This document shows, one piece after another, positions 33,949 to 44,370 of a stretch of DNA of 64,000 nt. Every line of letters starts with the position of its first letter. The stretch's first letter is position 1. The notes beneath the pieces are model-generated. The model made no database searches and was not told the origin of the DNA. It saw nothing but the letters and a program-made list of their open reading frames with translations. Source of the DNA: Gonium pectorale (taxonomy: Eukaryota > Chlorophyta > Chlorophyceae > Chlamydomonadales > Volvocaceae); the NCBI GenBank assembly GCA_001584585.1, contig LSYV01000064.1, forward strand, positions 323,178-387,177. Direction: 5' to 3'. Position numbers and translations under genes: made by a program.

Positions 33949-35541
33949 CTGCGGCCTGCGGCGGTTGGAGCTGGTCTCACGTGGCGCGACAACGAGGTGG
34001 CACCTTTTGGGCTCGTATTTAATGTATTTTATCTTGTGGGTATGCAAGCAGGCTGGATGTCAGCTACAGCAGTGGCCAGGCGGTACCCAGCGGCACACGG
34101 GGGGAGAGCGGTACACGGGGGGAGAGCGGTACACGTACCTGGGGGCACGGCCGACGGCCCCTAGAAAACAGCAACTAAGCGGCCTATGCAACTAAGTGTA
34201 TAGGGCCCCGAAAAAAGGCGCAATCCTAGCAAGCAGACGGTGCATTCGCAGAAGAGCAAAAGCTGCAAACGATGGGAAAGCATCTCTACCGGTATGCACA
34301 ACCGTCACAATCGAAGGTGCGACGTTAACAGGTTACAGGTTACAGGCTACACGTCCGTCAAAGCCGGGGGGGCCATGGACGTTAACAGTAGGGTGGGTTG
34401 GGCAAGATAAGCGGGCCATGCAAGTGAGCGGAAGCGCCCTTCTGTCACGGGCTTGTCCAGCTACCTCAGACGTACCGCACTTACATGCGTGCCGTTGTTA
34501 CCTCGATCGAGCTGGTTGGGCGTGCTCCGCGTCATCGCCGATTGTTGCCACCGGTAGGTCCTGCGGTCCAGCCGCGGCCGCGAGTACCAGGCACGCGTGC
34601 GCGCGGCCCGCCAGATCGGAACACCAAACCGTGTGTACGTATACACAGCCTCTTTCTCTGCAGATTTCTCTTCTATTTATACATGATAGTAAAAGAACGG
34701 GAAGGCCACCAGAAGGTGCGACGTTGCCAGTAGGGCGCCGGGTACAATTCATGGCGGGCGACGGAGACGAGCAGACAGACTGTCACACCACACGATCGTC
34801 GTAGCACACCGTGGCCGACAGCCGACTAGGGGCACCTCAACCCCGACGCGGCAGTCAGCGTGTCGTACAGCTCCGCACCAGGAGTCCCAACAGCAGCTCC
34901 TAGCGCTACGGGATACCGATCCTGCCATCTCGAGCATTACCTTTGCCGGTTGGAAGAATGGGGATGGGTATCGCCGGCAGCCAGCCCGGCGATACCGCGC
35001 CGTGCACGCGGTATGTCGTGACAAGACCCGACGGTTCGAGGCAGCCGCTAGATTCCCTGATAAGATGTTGAGACGGCAGACCCGGCGGGCACTGTGTTTG
35101 ACGAACTTACCAGCCCATCAGCGGCCAGCGGCGCCCAGCCCGCCATCACGGATCGCCGGGCGGCTTGATACAGACCTTACAGACCTAGTAAGGACAAAAA
35201 AAATAGGCGGAGCCAGGAACCGTATGTAGACGTGTTAGTCGGGATGACGCAGTTGTGGAGTCAGCCACAGTCCTCGCAGGCAGCATTCGCTGACATGTCG
35301 GCAGGATGTCATGTGGACGCGGACTGAAGTGTCGAGTCGAACGAAATCGCCCTGACGGAAGAGAGTCAGGCAGTAGCTGCCGGACTCAGCCGCCATTCCC
35401 ACCAGGCTTGGCAGCCTGACGGCCCACAGCTACGCTCGCCCAGCCTTGTACCAAGCCGCCCTACTGGCATTGTCGCACATTGGGGTGTTGAATACGCATA
35501 CAACGCATACGACGAGCGTAAGCGCGAAAATGATGGTGTCG
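33949..35541. other. Gene-poor DNA upstream of dioxygenase copy 1
   Basis: 1.6 kb with short repeats (GGTTACA units near 34330 and the 18-bp repeat) but no convincing coding frame. It looks like mobile-element or repeat-derived DNA, though nothing is identifiable. Confidence 0.4.
34096..34131. repeat. 18-bp direct repeat, two units
   Basis: CACGGGGGGAGAGCGGTA twice in tandem in the intergenic region. Confidence 0.85.
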
Positions 35542-35919
35542 NNNNNNNNNNNNNNNNNNNNNNNNNNNNNNNNNNNNNNNNNNNNNNNNNNNNNNNNNNN
35601 NNNNNNNNNNNNNNNNNNNNNNNNNNNNNNNNNNNNNNNNNNNNNNNNNNNNNNNNNNNNNNNNNNNNNNNNNNNNNNNNNNNNNNNNNNNNNNNNNNNN
35701 NNNNNNNNNNNNNNNNNNNNNNNNNNNNNNNNNNNNNNNNNNNNNNNNNNNNNNNNNNNNNNNNNNNNNNNNNNNNNNNNNNNNNNNNNNNNNNNNNNNN
35801 NNNNNNNNNNNNNNNNNNNNNNNNNNNNNNNNNNNNNNNNNNNNNNNNNNNNNNNNNNNNNNNNNNNNNNNNNNNNNNNNNNNNNNNNNNNNNNNNNNNN
35901 NNNNNNNNNNNNNNNNNNN
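35542..35919. other. Assembly gap (378 N)
   Basis: A run of N. The true length may differ; sequence on both sides is gene-poor. Confidence 1.
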
Positions 35920-36879
35920 GCGCCAGAGGCAGTCGAAGGGGTGACGTCCCTGCATGTTAGTTCGGCGGCGACCACCACCGTAGCCCCCGATGCGGCCCAG
36001 AATTCTCTCTGGGGTGACCCTATGCAATGCCGTGTTGGGATGTGCCTGTCGCATGCGTGCTGGTGCATGTCTCCCGGCTCCCCGCCCACCCAGCCCCCCG
36101 ACCCGCTGACTACCGTTGTCTCACCTACAAGCACCGGGAAAGCAAGCCGCGCCAGGCGGAGCGGCGGGAAGGGGCGGGGGCGGGGCACAGCGAGATATGT
36201 CAGAGTAAAGTACCGAGACGTAGCGCAAATACGACGAATGCCAGAGCAGGACCCCGTGACCTAAATGAGCTACGGTGGTGGTGCCGAACGGGGCCGTGAC
36301 AGACAGTGCGCGAAAGACCTGAGAGGGTGCACGGGGCGGTACGGCAGTACGGCTGCATGTAATGCACACGGGGCCATGGCGGCCTCAAACTACGAAGCGG
36401 GGAAGGTGCCGCAACACGGCGACACCGAGGATATGCACCGCGGCACATGCTTGCGGTGTCGGTCGTCGCCGCTATGAGCAAACACGCACGGGGGCACAGG
36501 GGCGGCGAAGCGGCGCGGCATTACACCGTTACAGGGGCTCAGGGAGCGAGCGCTGGCAGAGCCCAAAACGGCCGCGACGCCCTACTCCCAACGCGACGCG
36601 CACGCTGCGCAAACAGACAGCGCTCAGCTGCACCCTGCGGAACCCCACATTGGGGTGTGTGTGCGCTTAGAGCCTCCCTTTTTCTTTGCAGCTTCTGCTT
36701 CTTACCCAAAGCGGTTGTCGTAACGCTAGTGATCGCACTGGTTGGTGTACGAGATTGACGTCTGTCACCATCCATACAGGTGCCATGTGACAGCGGTAGC
36801 GCTAGCACGCTGGGCGCAACAAAGCTCACAACCCGCCAGCCTGCCCTGCTCCTCAGCAGCGAGGGATTTGCTGAACTTC

Positions 36880-37090
36880 CATTGTGCAGTCACCTTCCGC
36901 GTTGGTGATCGTGTCCGTCTCTCCAACGCCCACTCCGCCTCCCCGAGCAGCCATCCGCCAAGTTCCGCCCTGGTGAATTTTGGTCCCTTCACCACCGCCG
37001 CCATCATCAGCCGCGCCGCCTAGGGCCTAGCGCCTCCAACTCCCTGCCTCCATGCCCCGCATCCACTCCGTCTTCCACGTCTCCTTCCCT
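36880..37090 (+). mobile_element. Decayed Ty3/gypsy retrotransposon fragment (integrase C-terminal end)
   Basis: Conceptual fragments in shifting frames: FRVGDRVRLSN, then NFGPFT, then MPRIHSVFHVSF. They are spaced and ordered like the GPY/F segment at the end of gypsy-type integrases (F-x-V-G-D-x-V ... GPF ... RIHPVFHVS). Stops and a frame change show it is dead. No LTRs, protease, RT or RNase H recognised nearby; the gap at 35542 may hide more. Confidence 0.6.
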
Positions 37091-38259
37091 GGACTGACAA
37101 CGATGAAGAGTTTTTCCCATCCCGCCACCTCACACCCGCTTCATACTCCATCGCCCTCGAAGCCGCCGATGAAGCCGCCGTTACTGATGTCAAGCTTGAC
37201 TACCACATGAATGCTTGGGCAGCGTTTGGCAGTGCGCCACACGCAGCGGCCGCACATCACAGCGCGCCAAAAGTAACTATTGTCGCCCCAGTCGGGCGCG
37301 CTGACGGGGCCCGTTTCTGTGCCAACTGAGCGGCTACGTGAGGACAGCTGGCACATCACTGTAAGCCATACCGCTGATGTGTGAAGGGAGCCTCGGATGG
37401 GAGCTGCATGGCATACATGTGGATGCAAGCGTGCGGCCTGGGTGAGCGCTTGAAAGCCCTGATAGCATGCAAGCAGCATTCTGGGACTTACGGTGCTGTC
37501 GAGGGAAGTTGAGGAAGGGTTTATGTGCTCTAGCGGTTACAGGCATCCCTGCAGCCGATGGCTCCTTCAGCTCAGGTGCCCAAGTTACTATGTACCGGCA
37601 GGGGCCTACAGCCATCATCATAACCATAATCACCCGGCAACACCAGACCAGGGGACTGCAGGTCTTCCCTGCACCAAACTGTCAACAGCTCAAACAATCA
37701 GTAGTCCCGGCTGTGGTGGCGACCTGTCAAGCTCTCCATGAACAGGCCGCTCTTCAGTTTGACTACGGCGGCGGCACGCCCAGCCCCTAGCTCGGCGCTT
37801 GGAAACTGCTCACCCCGTGCCCACAGTGCGTGGTCAGGACTCGGCAGTTATAAACATCTCGTGTCGTCAAGACTACACCGTACTGAAAGCAACCATGCAA
37901 GATGACCACGACACTCAGTGAGCAAGCCATCACATGGCCATATGTATACAAGTACCGTGCCGGATTACCGTACATTACTTGTCACCAGTTCTCAAGAAAA
38001 TTAAGAATATTACCAATATTGTCAGGCAAGCTTCCTCACCAGTCAACAATATAGTTTGGGAAATTCGAGCTTACCGGATGGCTGTCTATACCGCGGCAAG
38101 ATCAGCCGCACACTGCACTCTGTCATTCAATACGTGCGCCGCTGCGTGCTTGACCAGTAACCTGCTGAAGATATTCTCCGGGAAACCCATACATTGCGTT
38201 ATATCGGACTGCTCCCGGCCGTGCTCGAAGGGAACGGAACGGTCCCCAAGCCAGCGCGC
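37091..38259. other. Gene-poor DNA downstream of dioxygenase copy 2
   Basis: No gene recognised. A minus-strand TGTAA (plus TTACA at 37537-37541) may end the copy 2 transcript. Confidence 0.45.
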
Positions 38260-40157
38260 TCACTCCGCCTCAGCTGGTATGTTTGGCGCTGCCCCCTGGA
38301 TGATGATTCCCCCTCGCTTGCCGGGCACGGTGCTGCCCGCCATGATGTCCGCGTAGCACTCGGGCAGCGGGCGGTCGCCGGGCGGGGACAGCCACAGGCG
38401 GAGCAGGTGCCGGGTGTGGGCGGGGCTGTCACTGCGGGAGCAGGGGGCAAAGGCATGGCGGGGAGTTGGGGGTTAGGAGTTTGAACATGCTCTTGACCTC
38501 ACAGCGGAACATGGCTGCAGACCTGAGGAGAGCTCAGAAAGCGCACGCGCGAGCAAAGGCACGCCCTTGTACCGAGGAGGTAACGCAGGCACGCACATCC
38601 CCATACGCGACGGACCACTGCTGTACTCACGTGAACGCGCCTCGGTAGTGCAGGCAGGTGTGGTTGGACAGCAGCTGCACGTCCCCCGGCTGCAGGACCA
38701 TGCGCAGGCTGAGCTCCGAACCGGAGGCCAGCTCGTTGAACAGGCGCATGGCCTCGTGGTGCTGTGGCCCCAGCTTGGGCACCTCCGGGTGGCGCTGGCT
38801 GAGGTGGTAGTAGTTGTCAGAGTAGTTGACGGACAGGTAGCCCCGGTGGTAGTTGAATACGGGGATCTCGAAGAACGGCTTCTTGCCTGCGCAGGGAAGG
38901 AGGACAGCAGCGATGCATTGAGCGGGTGCGTCTTATTTGCGGCCAAAGGGTGCAGAAGTATCAATGAGCATCGCCACAGCACGGCGAACGGAACCCACAG
39001 CACTCGAAAGATATACAGCTAACCGACACGCGCAGACAATCATCCGGCAACCCTCCGGCACTCACCCTCCGGCACCTCGTTTTTCCGGTCGAAGAACCAT
39101 GGCCCTGCCAGAACCCGCGCCAGGTGGGGCGCCCGGGCGAGGATCTCGTTGTGCACGCTGACGGACGAGGACCAGCCGCTCTCGCCGCCCTCCTCCGCGT
39201 TGGACAGGCACAGCAGGGCTGCGTGAGGGAGGGAGGTGCAGAGAGGGTCATGAGGAGGCGCAGCCAAATGTTTGTTGACGCTAGGCAGATGAACACGGTT
39301 AATGCATTGAAATAGAATGGACGTAGCCCCCGACAACACTCCAGCACTCACACACAAGATCGGCGGGGCCGTCGTTGTGCCAGGGTTGCGCGGCGTTGGT
39401 GGCGTACAGACGTGTGAGTGGGTTCTTGGGGTCATGTCCGATGTCCTTGATGTGGCCGATCAGGTGGCCCTTTGCGTTCTGCGGCACCGCCCGGCCCCAG
39501 TGCAGCCCAAGGATCCAGTACGCGGCCAGCTGCTGTTGCCGGCTGTAGCGCCACACCGGCACGCCGCGGATGAGCGCCCAGCCGCGGCCGAACTGCGCCT
39601 GCTGGCCGGCCTCCAGCAGAGGGCCCGACAGCGAAGGGAGCGAGAAGTCCGACGGGTCAACGTCCTGAGGAGCAGAGGGAGGGAGCGAGGTTTTTGGCAG
39701 GAGAACCAAGGGCAAGAGGCTGAGGCCAGACTTGTGCTGGGAGGGGCAGTTTGGGTGAGTTTTGATTCGGTGGACAGATCGGTCCCGCGTCCGCGTTTTT
39801 GGTCATCGGAGTCAGGGTCCCCTGCGTCGACTGCCTCTCACCTGCAGCTTCTTCCCGCTCGCCAGCACGGACTCCACCGCCGCATCCAGCTCCGAGACAT
39901 GCTCAGGGGTGAGGTGCAGCATGGCCTCCTCCAGAACAGGGTAGTCGGCGGCAGTCCAGGCATCCGGGCCCTCGATGCGGGTAAACGGCACCACGGAGCC
40001 TTGCCTGAGGCCCGAGGGATGTGGGTTATAGTATTAGATGTTTGTTATATCTGACGGATGTTGCTACAAAGTAAGAGGTAATGATACCATCGAGGTAGGG
40101 TGCGGGAGACAACCGAGTGATGATGGCGTACCTGCTTGTCTGCGTCTCAACAGTCAT
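38260..40157 (-). CDS. TauD/TfdA-like 2-oxoglutarate-Fe(II) dioxygenase, copy 2
   Basis: Exons 40157-40132, 40004-39842, 39664-39352, 39218-39066, 38886-38631, 38431-38260 have exactly the same lengths as copy 1 (26, 163, 313, 153, 256, 172) and give 360 residues. The first exon reads MTVETQTSR against MATESQTSR in copy 1; the stop is TGA instead of TAA at the same point. The active-site set HND, LHYRG and TRHLLRLWL is intact, so both copies should be active dioxygenases. Coding differences seen are few and mostly at third positions. The introns of the 3' half are almost unchanged between copies while introns 1 and 2 differ. It is divergent from the alpha/beta hydrolase gene. Function otherwise as for copy 1. 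Confidence 0.88.
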
Positions 40158-40321
40158 CGTGCTGTAGGTGTTTGAAAAGCTGAAATGGTTTGATGTATGG
40201 GTGATGCTTAGGCCGGTCACTTATGAGCACGAGTTGCGAATACGAGACGTCGCCACTTCCCTAAGTGGAAGCCGATAAGGAAATCGCAATCGGCAATAAA
40301 TTAATTTGGAAGTGTTGATCA

Positions 40322-40335
40322 GTAAATATAAATCC
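40322..40335 (-). promoter_or_regulatory. TATA-like element of dioxygenase copy 2
   Basis: Reads GGATTTATATTTAC on the minus strand, about 165 bases upstream of the ATG. Confidence 0.45.
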
Positions 40336-40362
40336 ATCGCGCTACGTACCCAGGCCACAGTG

Positions 40363-40399
40363 TCAACCGCCAAGGCCATCGGTAACCGACTTTCGGTTT
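40363..40399 (-). promoter_or_regulatory. Conserved promoter block shared with dioxygenase copy 1
   Basis: Partner of the block at 33911, with one mismatch in the first 26 bases. It lies about 206 bases upstream of the copy 2 ATG, and also within the upstream region of the divergent hydrolase gene. Confidence 0.6.
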
Positions 40400-40765
40400 G
40401 GCCTGGCCCGGGAGGCCACCAGACCAACTCCGTCCATCCCTCAAATCTTCGGCTCTCGCCCTTAGTCAAAGTGAGGCCAATCCATCTACTGATGCAAATG
40501 GCAGCCCAGACCCACGTACCCTTGCGGTCTTGACCCATTCCCCCGCGCTCCCAACCTCCATCGCTGCTACCTGTCCGCATCCCACACTCACAAAGTCGCG
40601 AACCCAAACTCGCGGCACCCCGAAGCCTCCCATTAACAGTTTCAGTTCATCCTTGTATGCAAAGATGGACTGTGGACGCAGCTTCGTTGGTAAGTCGCTC
40701 TGGGTAGTTGTGATTGCATAGTCTGGGCATAGCACCACACCTGAGTAGTAGAGGAATTGTACACA

Positions 40766-43700
40766 ATGGTGGTTGTTTGTCAGTCAGCAAACACCTCGTG
40801 TCTTGGTCAAGTCGTGACGTTTGGACTGCCTGAATTGGTGCACGCGTTACCGTCCTTCTCCCCGGTTTCTTTCCCGCAGTTGTCCCTCGGGCTTGTTGTT
40901 GCTGCAACTGCTGCGCTGCCTGCTCCTGTTGCGCTCAGCCTGGCTGCTTGTGAGGTCGCTTTCGCGGCATCTGCGGCGCTTCGCTACAGCGCGCACAGCG
41001 CTACTGGTCGGCGCAGCTCGGATTCTGGCTCAGGCCCCAGCGAGGCCGCCAACAGCGCGTCACGTACACGCAGCGTGCTTCAGTGGCTGCGTCTCAGCAA
41101 GCCGTCCGACTCAGGGTCATTTGCTGCTCACGACCATGGAGAGGACGTCCACTCGTACGCCGAGCTGCTGGCCGATAGGCTGTTCGACGAGAAGGTGTGT
41201 CACGCAGACCCGCGAACGGCGTTGGGTTACGGCTGTCACATGGCGACATGTTTTGATATGAGATTGCAGGGTATCTCCATGTCAATCCCTCTCTCGTCCT
41301 TCCCTTGCGGTTTCCACTGTCTTCTCCCCCCCTTTTTTTACACATAGCCCAGTGATTTCAATCTCGTTGCGTGAAGCTCACGTTTGACCATACCCTCCCT
41401 TCTCGCCCACAGGAGGGCCACCTTTCCCTGCTCTCCGGCGGCCACTTCCTCTCGCAGTGGTTCCAGGGCCTGTCCGGTCCGCAGGAGCTGCGCGTCTCGC
41501 ACATCGCGCAGCTCATCGCCTACCTTCTTCTGCCACACCAGCCGCACACGACTCCCCAGCAGCCCTCGACGACGGGCCCTCAGAATGGCGCTACCGCCAC
41601 CGCTGGCGGCTGCGACTGCGAGGGCCCAGCCCACCCGCACTCCGCCACGGCCACGCCCGAGTCGCCACTCTGCCCCCGCATCCGGTCCTGGGCCTCCCGT
41701 CTGATGGAGCTGGTGCACGGAGGTAACCTGCCACACCTAGCGCACAGCAGCCACCCCGCCGCCAGCCAGCCTGCCTCTCCCGCCACCGCCGCCGCTCCCG
41801 CCGCCAGCTCCCCGACTGCTCCGTCGGCCGCGCCCGCCTTCATCCCCACCACGGCCGCTGCCACTGAGGCCGCCTCGTCTGCCAGGCTCCTCGCCGCCTC
41901 GTCCGACCCGCTGGTCGCCAGCTACCGGCCGCTGTCCTTCTACCTGCTGACGGAGGCAGTGGCCGCCGCCACGCACCTCGCGCTGAGGCTGCTGGGCTTC
42001 CGCATGGCGGGAGTCACCCCGGGCGGAGCGGCCACCGTCTACGAGTGGACTCCGCGCCGTGCCACATCCGCCGCCGCCGCCGCTGCTAATGCCAACACTG
42101 AGGCTGAGCCGGACTCGTCGCCTGAGCCCCCGCTCGTGTTCCTGCACGGCATCGGCCTGGGCCTGACGCCCTACCTGCGGCTGCTGGGCCGCCTGGTGGC
42201 GGCGAGCCGCGGCCAAAGGGCTGTGTACGCGGTGCAGTACAAGCACGTGTCGATGCGCCTCACCGCCAACATCCCCGCGCCTCACGAGGTGGCGGCAGAC
42301 GTGGCGGTGTTCCTGGCGGCGCGGGTGAGGCGGCTGGGCTGGTGGAGGTACATACATGCATGCGTGCCGGTCAGCGCCGGCCATGCAGGGCTGGTTTTTG
42401 TTCATGATGACAAGTCACTGCTGACTCTGCGCATCGCCAAGGTACTTACACTTTTCCCCATCCGCCGACCTGCGTGCCTCAGGGCGTCCGCTCCGTGTCG
42501 CTGCTGGCCCACTCGTACGGCACGCTGGTGGCCTCGGCGCTCACCAAGCTGGCGGCCGCCTCGCCCGCAGCGCCCGCCATCGCCCGCCTCACCCTGGTCG
42601 ACCCTGTATGGTGGGTTTGGGGCCGCGGGTGCGCGGATTGGTTAGTCGGGACTGCGCATCTCTCCAGATATGCACAGCCGTACAGGCTACCCCTTGATCT
42701 GCCCCCTGTACATCAGATGCGGGCGCAATCCTTCATGTTCCCAAACCGCGCACATTAAACACTCTGTCGCCAGCCATGGCCCCTGAGGGTTGCCGTCCCT
42801 CCTGTCGCCCTGCCCTTTGCTCCCGTCCGCAGCTTCGCCATGTTCCTGCCGCACCTGGTACGCAACGCCATCTACCAGCAGCCGGTGGTGCCGGCGCCCT
42901 CGGCCGCAGCGGAGTTGGAGGCGGAGGCCGCGTCGGACATCGCCGCGTCGACTCAGCGCAGCGGCCTACTGCGCAGCCTCATCAAAGGCAGGTTACCGGG
43001 TGGGCCAGGGATGGCTTATCCTGCCAACATGCAGGAAGTAACCAGCTACTCTCATCAGTACACTCACCTTGAAGACTCGGGTTCTTGATCTTGCTTAACA
43101 GCAAGGTGGGAACCACGCTGTCTTTTCTTTGCTGGACCGCGCAATGACGCGCACACCGCTCCTCCCGCTCCGCCCCCCAGGACTGGTGGTTGCAGAGTTC
43201 CACTGCTCGGTGGCCCTGCGCCGCCGCCTGGACTGGGCCCGCGTCAACCTGTGGCCGTCCGAGCTGCCGCCCGACTGCACCGTGGTGCTCAGCGGCCGGG
43301 ACAACCTGGTGCCGGTGCGCGAGGTGGCGGCCATCCTGGCCAACCGGGCGGCCATGCTGGGGCCCGCAGCGCACCACCCCACCGTGCTGCTGCGCGAGGA
43401 CCTGGGGCACGGAGGCTTCCTGGGCGACGCGGCCTGCCAGCGGCAGGTCTTGGCGGCGGCGCTAGGCTGCAGCGCGGAGGAGGTTCAACGCGAGCTCGAC
43501 GCAGCGGAGGCTGCGCGCCGCCACCAGCGGTCGCATGCTGGCGTCGACCAAGAGGACGGCGTCGCGCTCTCACCCGCCTCCGTACGCGTGCCCTTCGCCG
43601 TCATTGCCGGCTCCGTGCTGCGCCAGCCAGTGCACCTGCCCGCGGCACCCAGGGCCAAAGCCGCCAGCTTCGTCGCCGCTCGCCGCGGCACCCCTCCTGC

Positions 43701-44313
43701 TGCGCCCCGCCTGGCGCCGGCCGCCAACCCATGGATGTTCGCCGCGCCTCAGTTGCTCCAGTCATCGGCCGCCGCGCTGTTCGGCGGACGGGCGGCGCCT
43801 GCCGGCGGCGGCGCCTCGGCGCCCTCGGCAGCGTGCACGGCCACCGCGACGGTGCTGGCGCTGGCACTTACTTACGCTTGTGGCCGAGGACTAGGCGGCG
43901 CCGCCGGTGCCGCCTCGGACGTGTTCGAGAACTTCGATTACGGGAGCGCGAGCGGCTCACCGCGGGAGCAGACCGTGGAGGTGCTAACGGCCCTGGGCGT
44001 CGCTGCCGCTGTGAGGAAGGAGGCAGGAGGGGAGAAGGGAGAGGAGGTCCATGGCCGGCTACGGCAACTGCTGCCGGTTGTCTGGGAGCCGAGCCCGCTG
44101 GTGGCCTTCGGGGGCATCTCCGACGGCCTCGAGCCGCCGCGGCGGGCCGCATCGCCTCGCGCGCCATCGGTGCGCACTCGGCTGCACGGGAGCGGCAAAG
44201 CGGGCCTGGCAGCATCGCCCGCGCCCGCGCTGCTGACGGCGCGTTCGGCCGCGGTGCGGCGCGGCGCCAGCACCACGGCTTCGAGCTTCGGACGCCAGCG
44301 CCTTCTGCGTTGA
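40766..44313 (+). CDS. Alpha/beta hydrolase (lipase/esterase-like) with long low-complexity tail
   Basis: Exons 40766-41194, 41413-42324, 42483-42610, 42833-42999, 43181-44313 are in phase: 922 residues. A hydrophobic N-terminus (LSLGLVVAATAALPAPVALS) suggests a membrane anchor or signal. After an Ala/Pro/Ser-rich linker, FLHGIGLGLTPYLRLL (about 384-399) is the oxyanion-loop strand. LLAHSYGTLVAS holds the nucleophile elbow with Ser about 458. VDPVCFAMFLPHL spans a splice junction and continues the fold. LSGRDNLVPV (Asp about 585) and LGHGGFLGD (His about 621) complete a Ser-Asp-His triad. This resembles the eukaryotic HGIG-GL-PY family of putative membrane-associated acyl hydrolases. The last 300 residues are Ala/Gly-rich with a possible second helix (TATVLALALTYACG). 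An alternative start exon (40665-40689, MDCGRSFV) could splice in phase to 40788. Confidence 0.8.
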
Positions 44314-44365
44314 CTTGGGCACTCTTGCTTGGTACGGCGCTTGATGCTTGCCTGCCTGGCGCCGA

Positions 44366-44370
44366 TGTAA
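44366..44370 (+). terminator. TGTAA poly(A) signal candidate
   Basis: 52 bases after the hydrolase stop codon; short 3' UTR. Confidence 0.45.
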
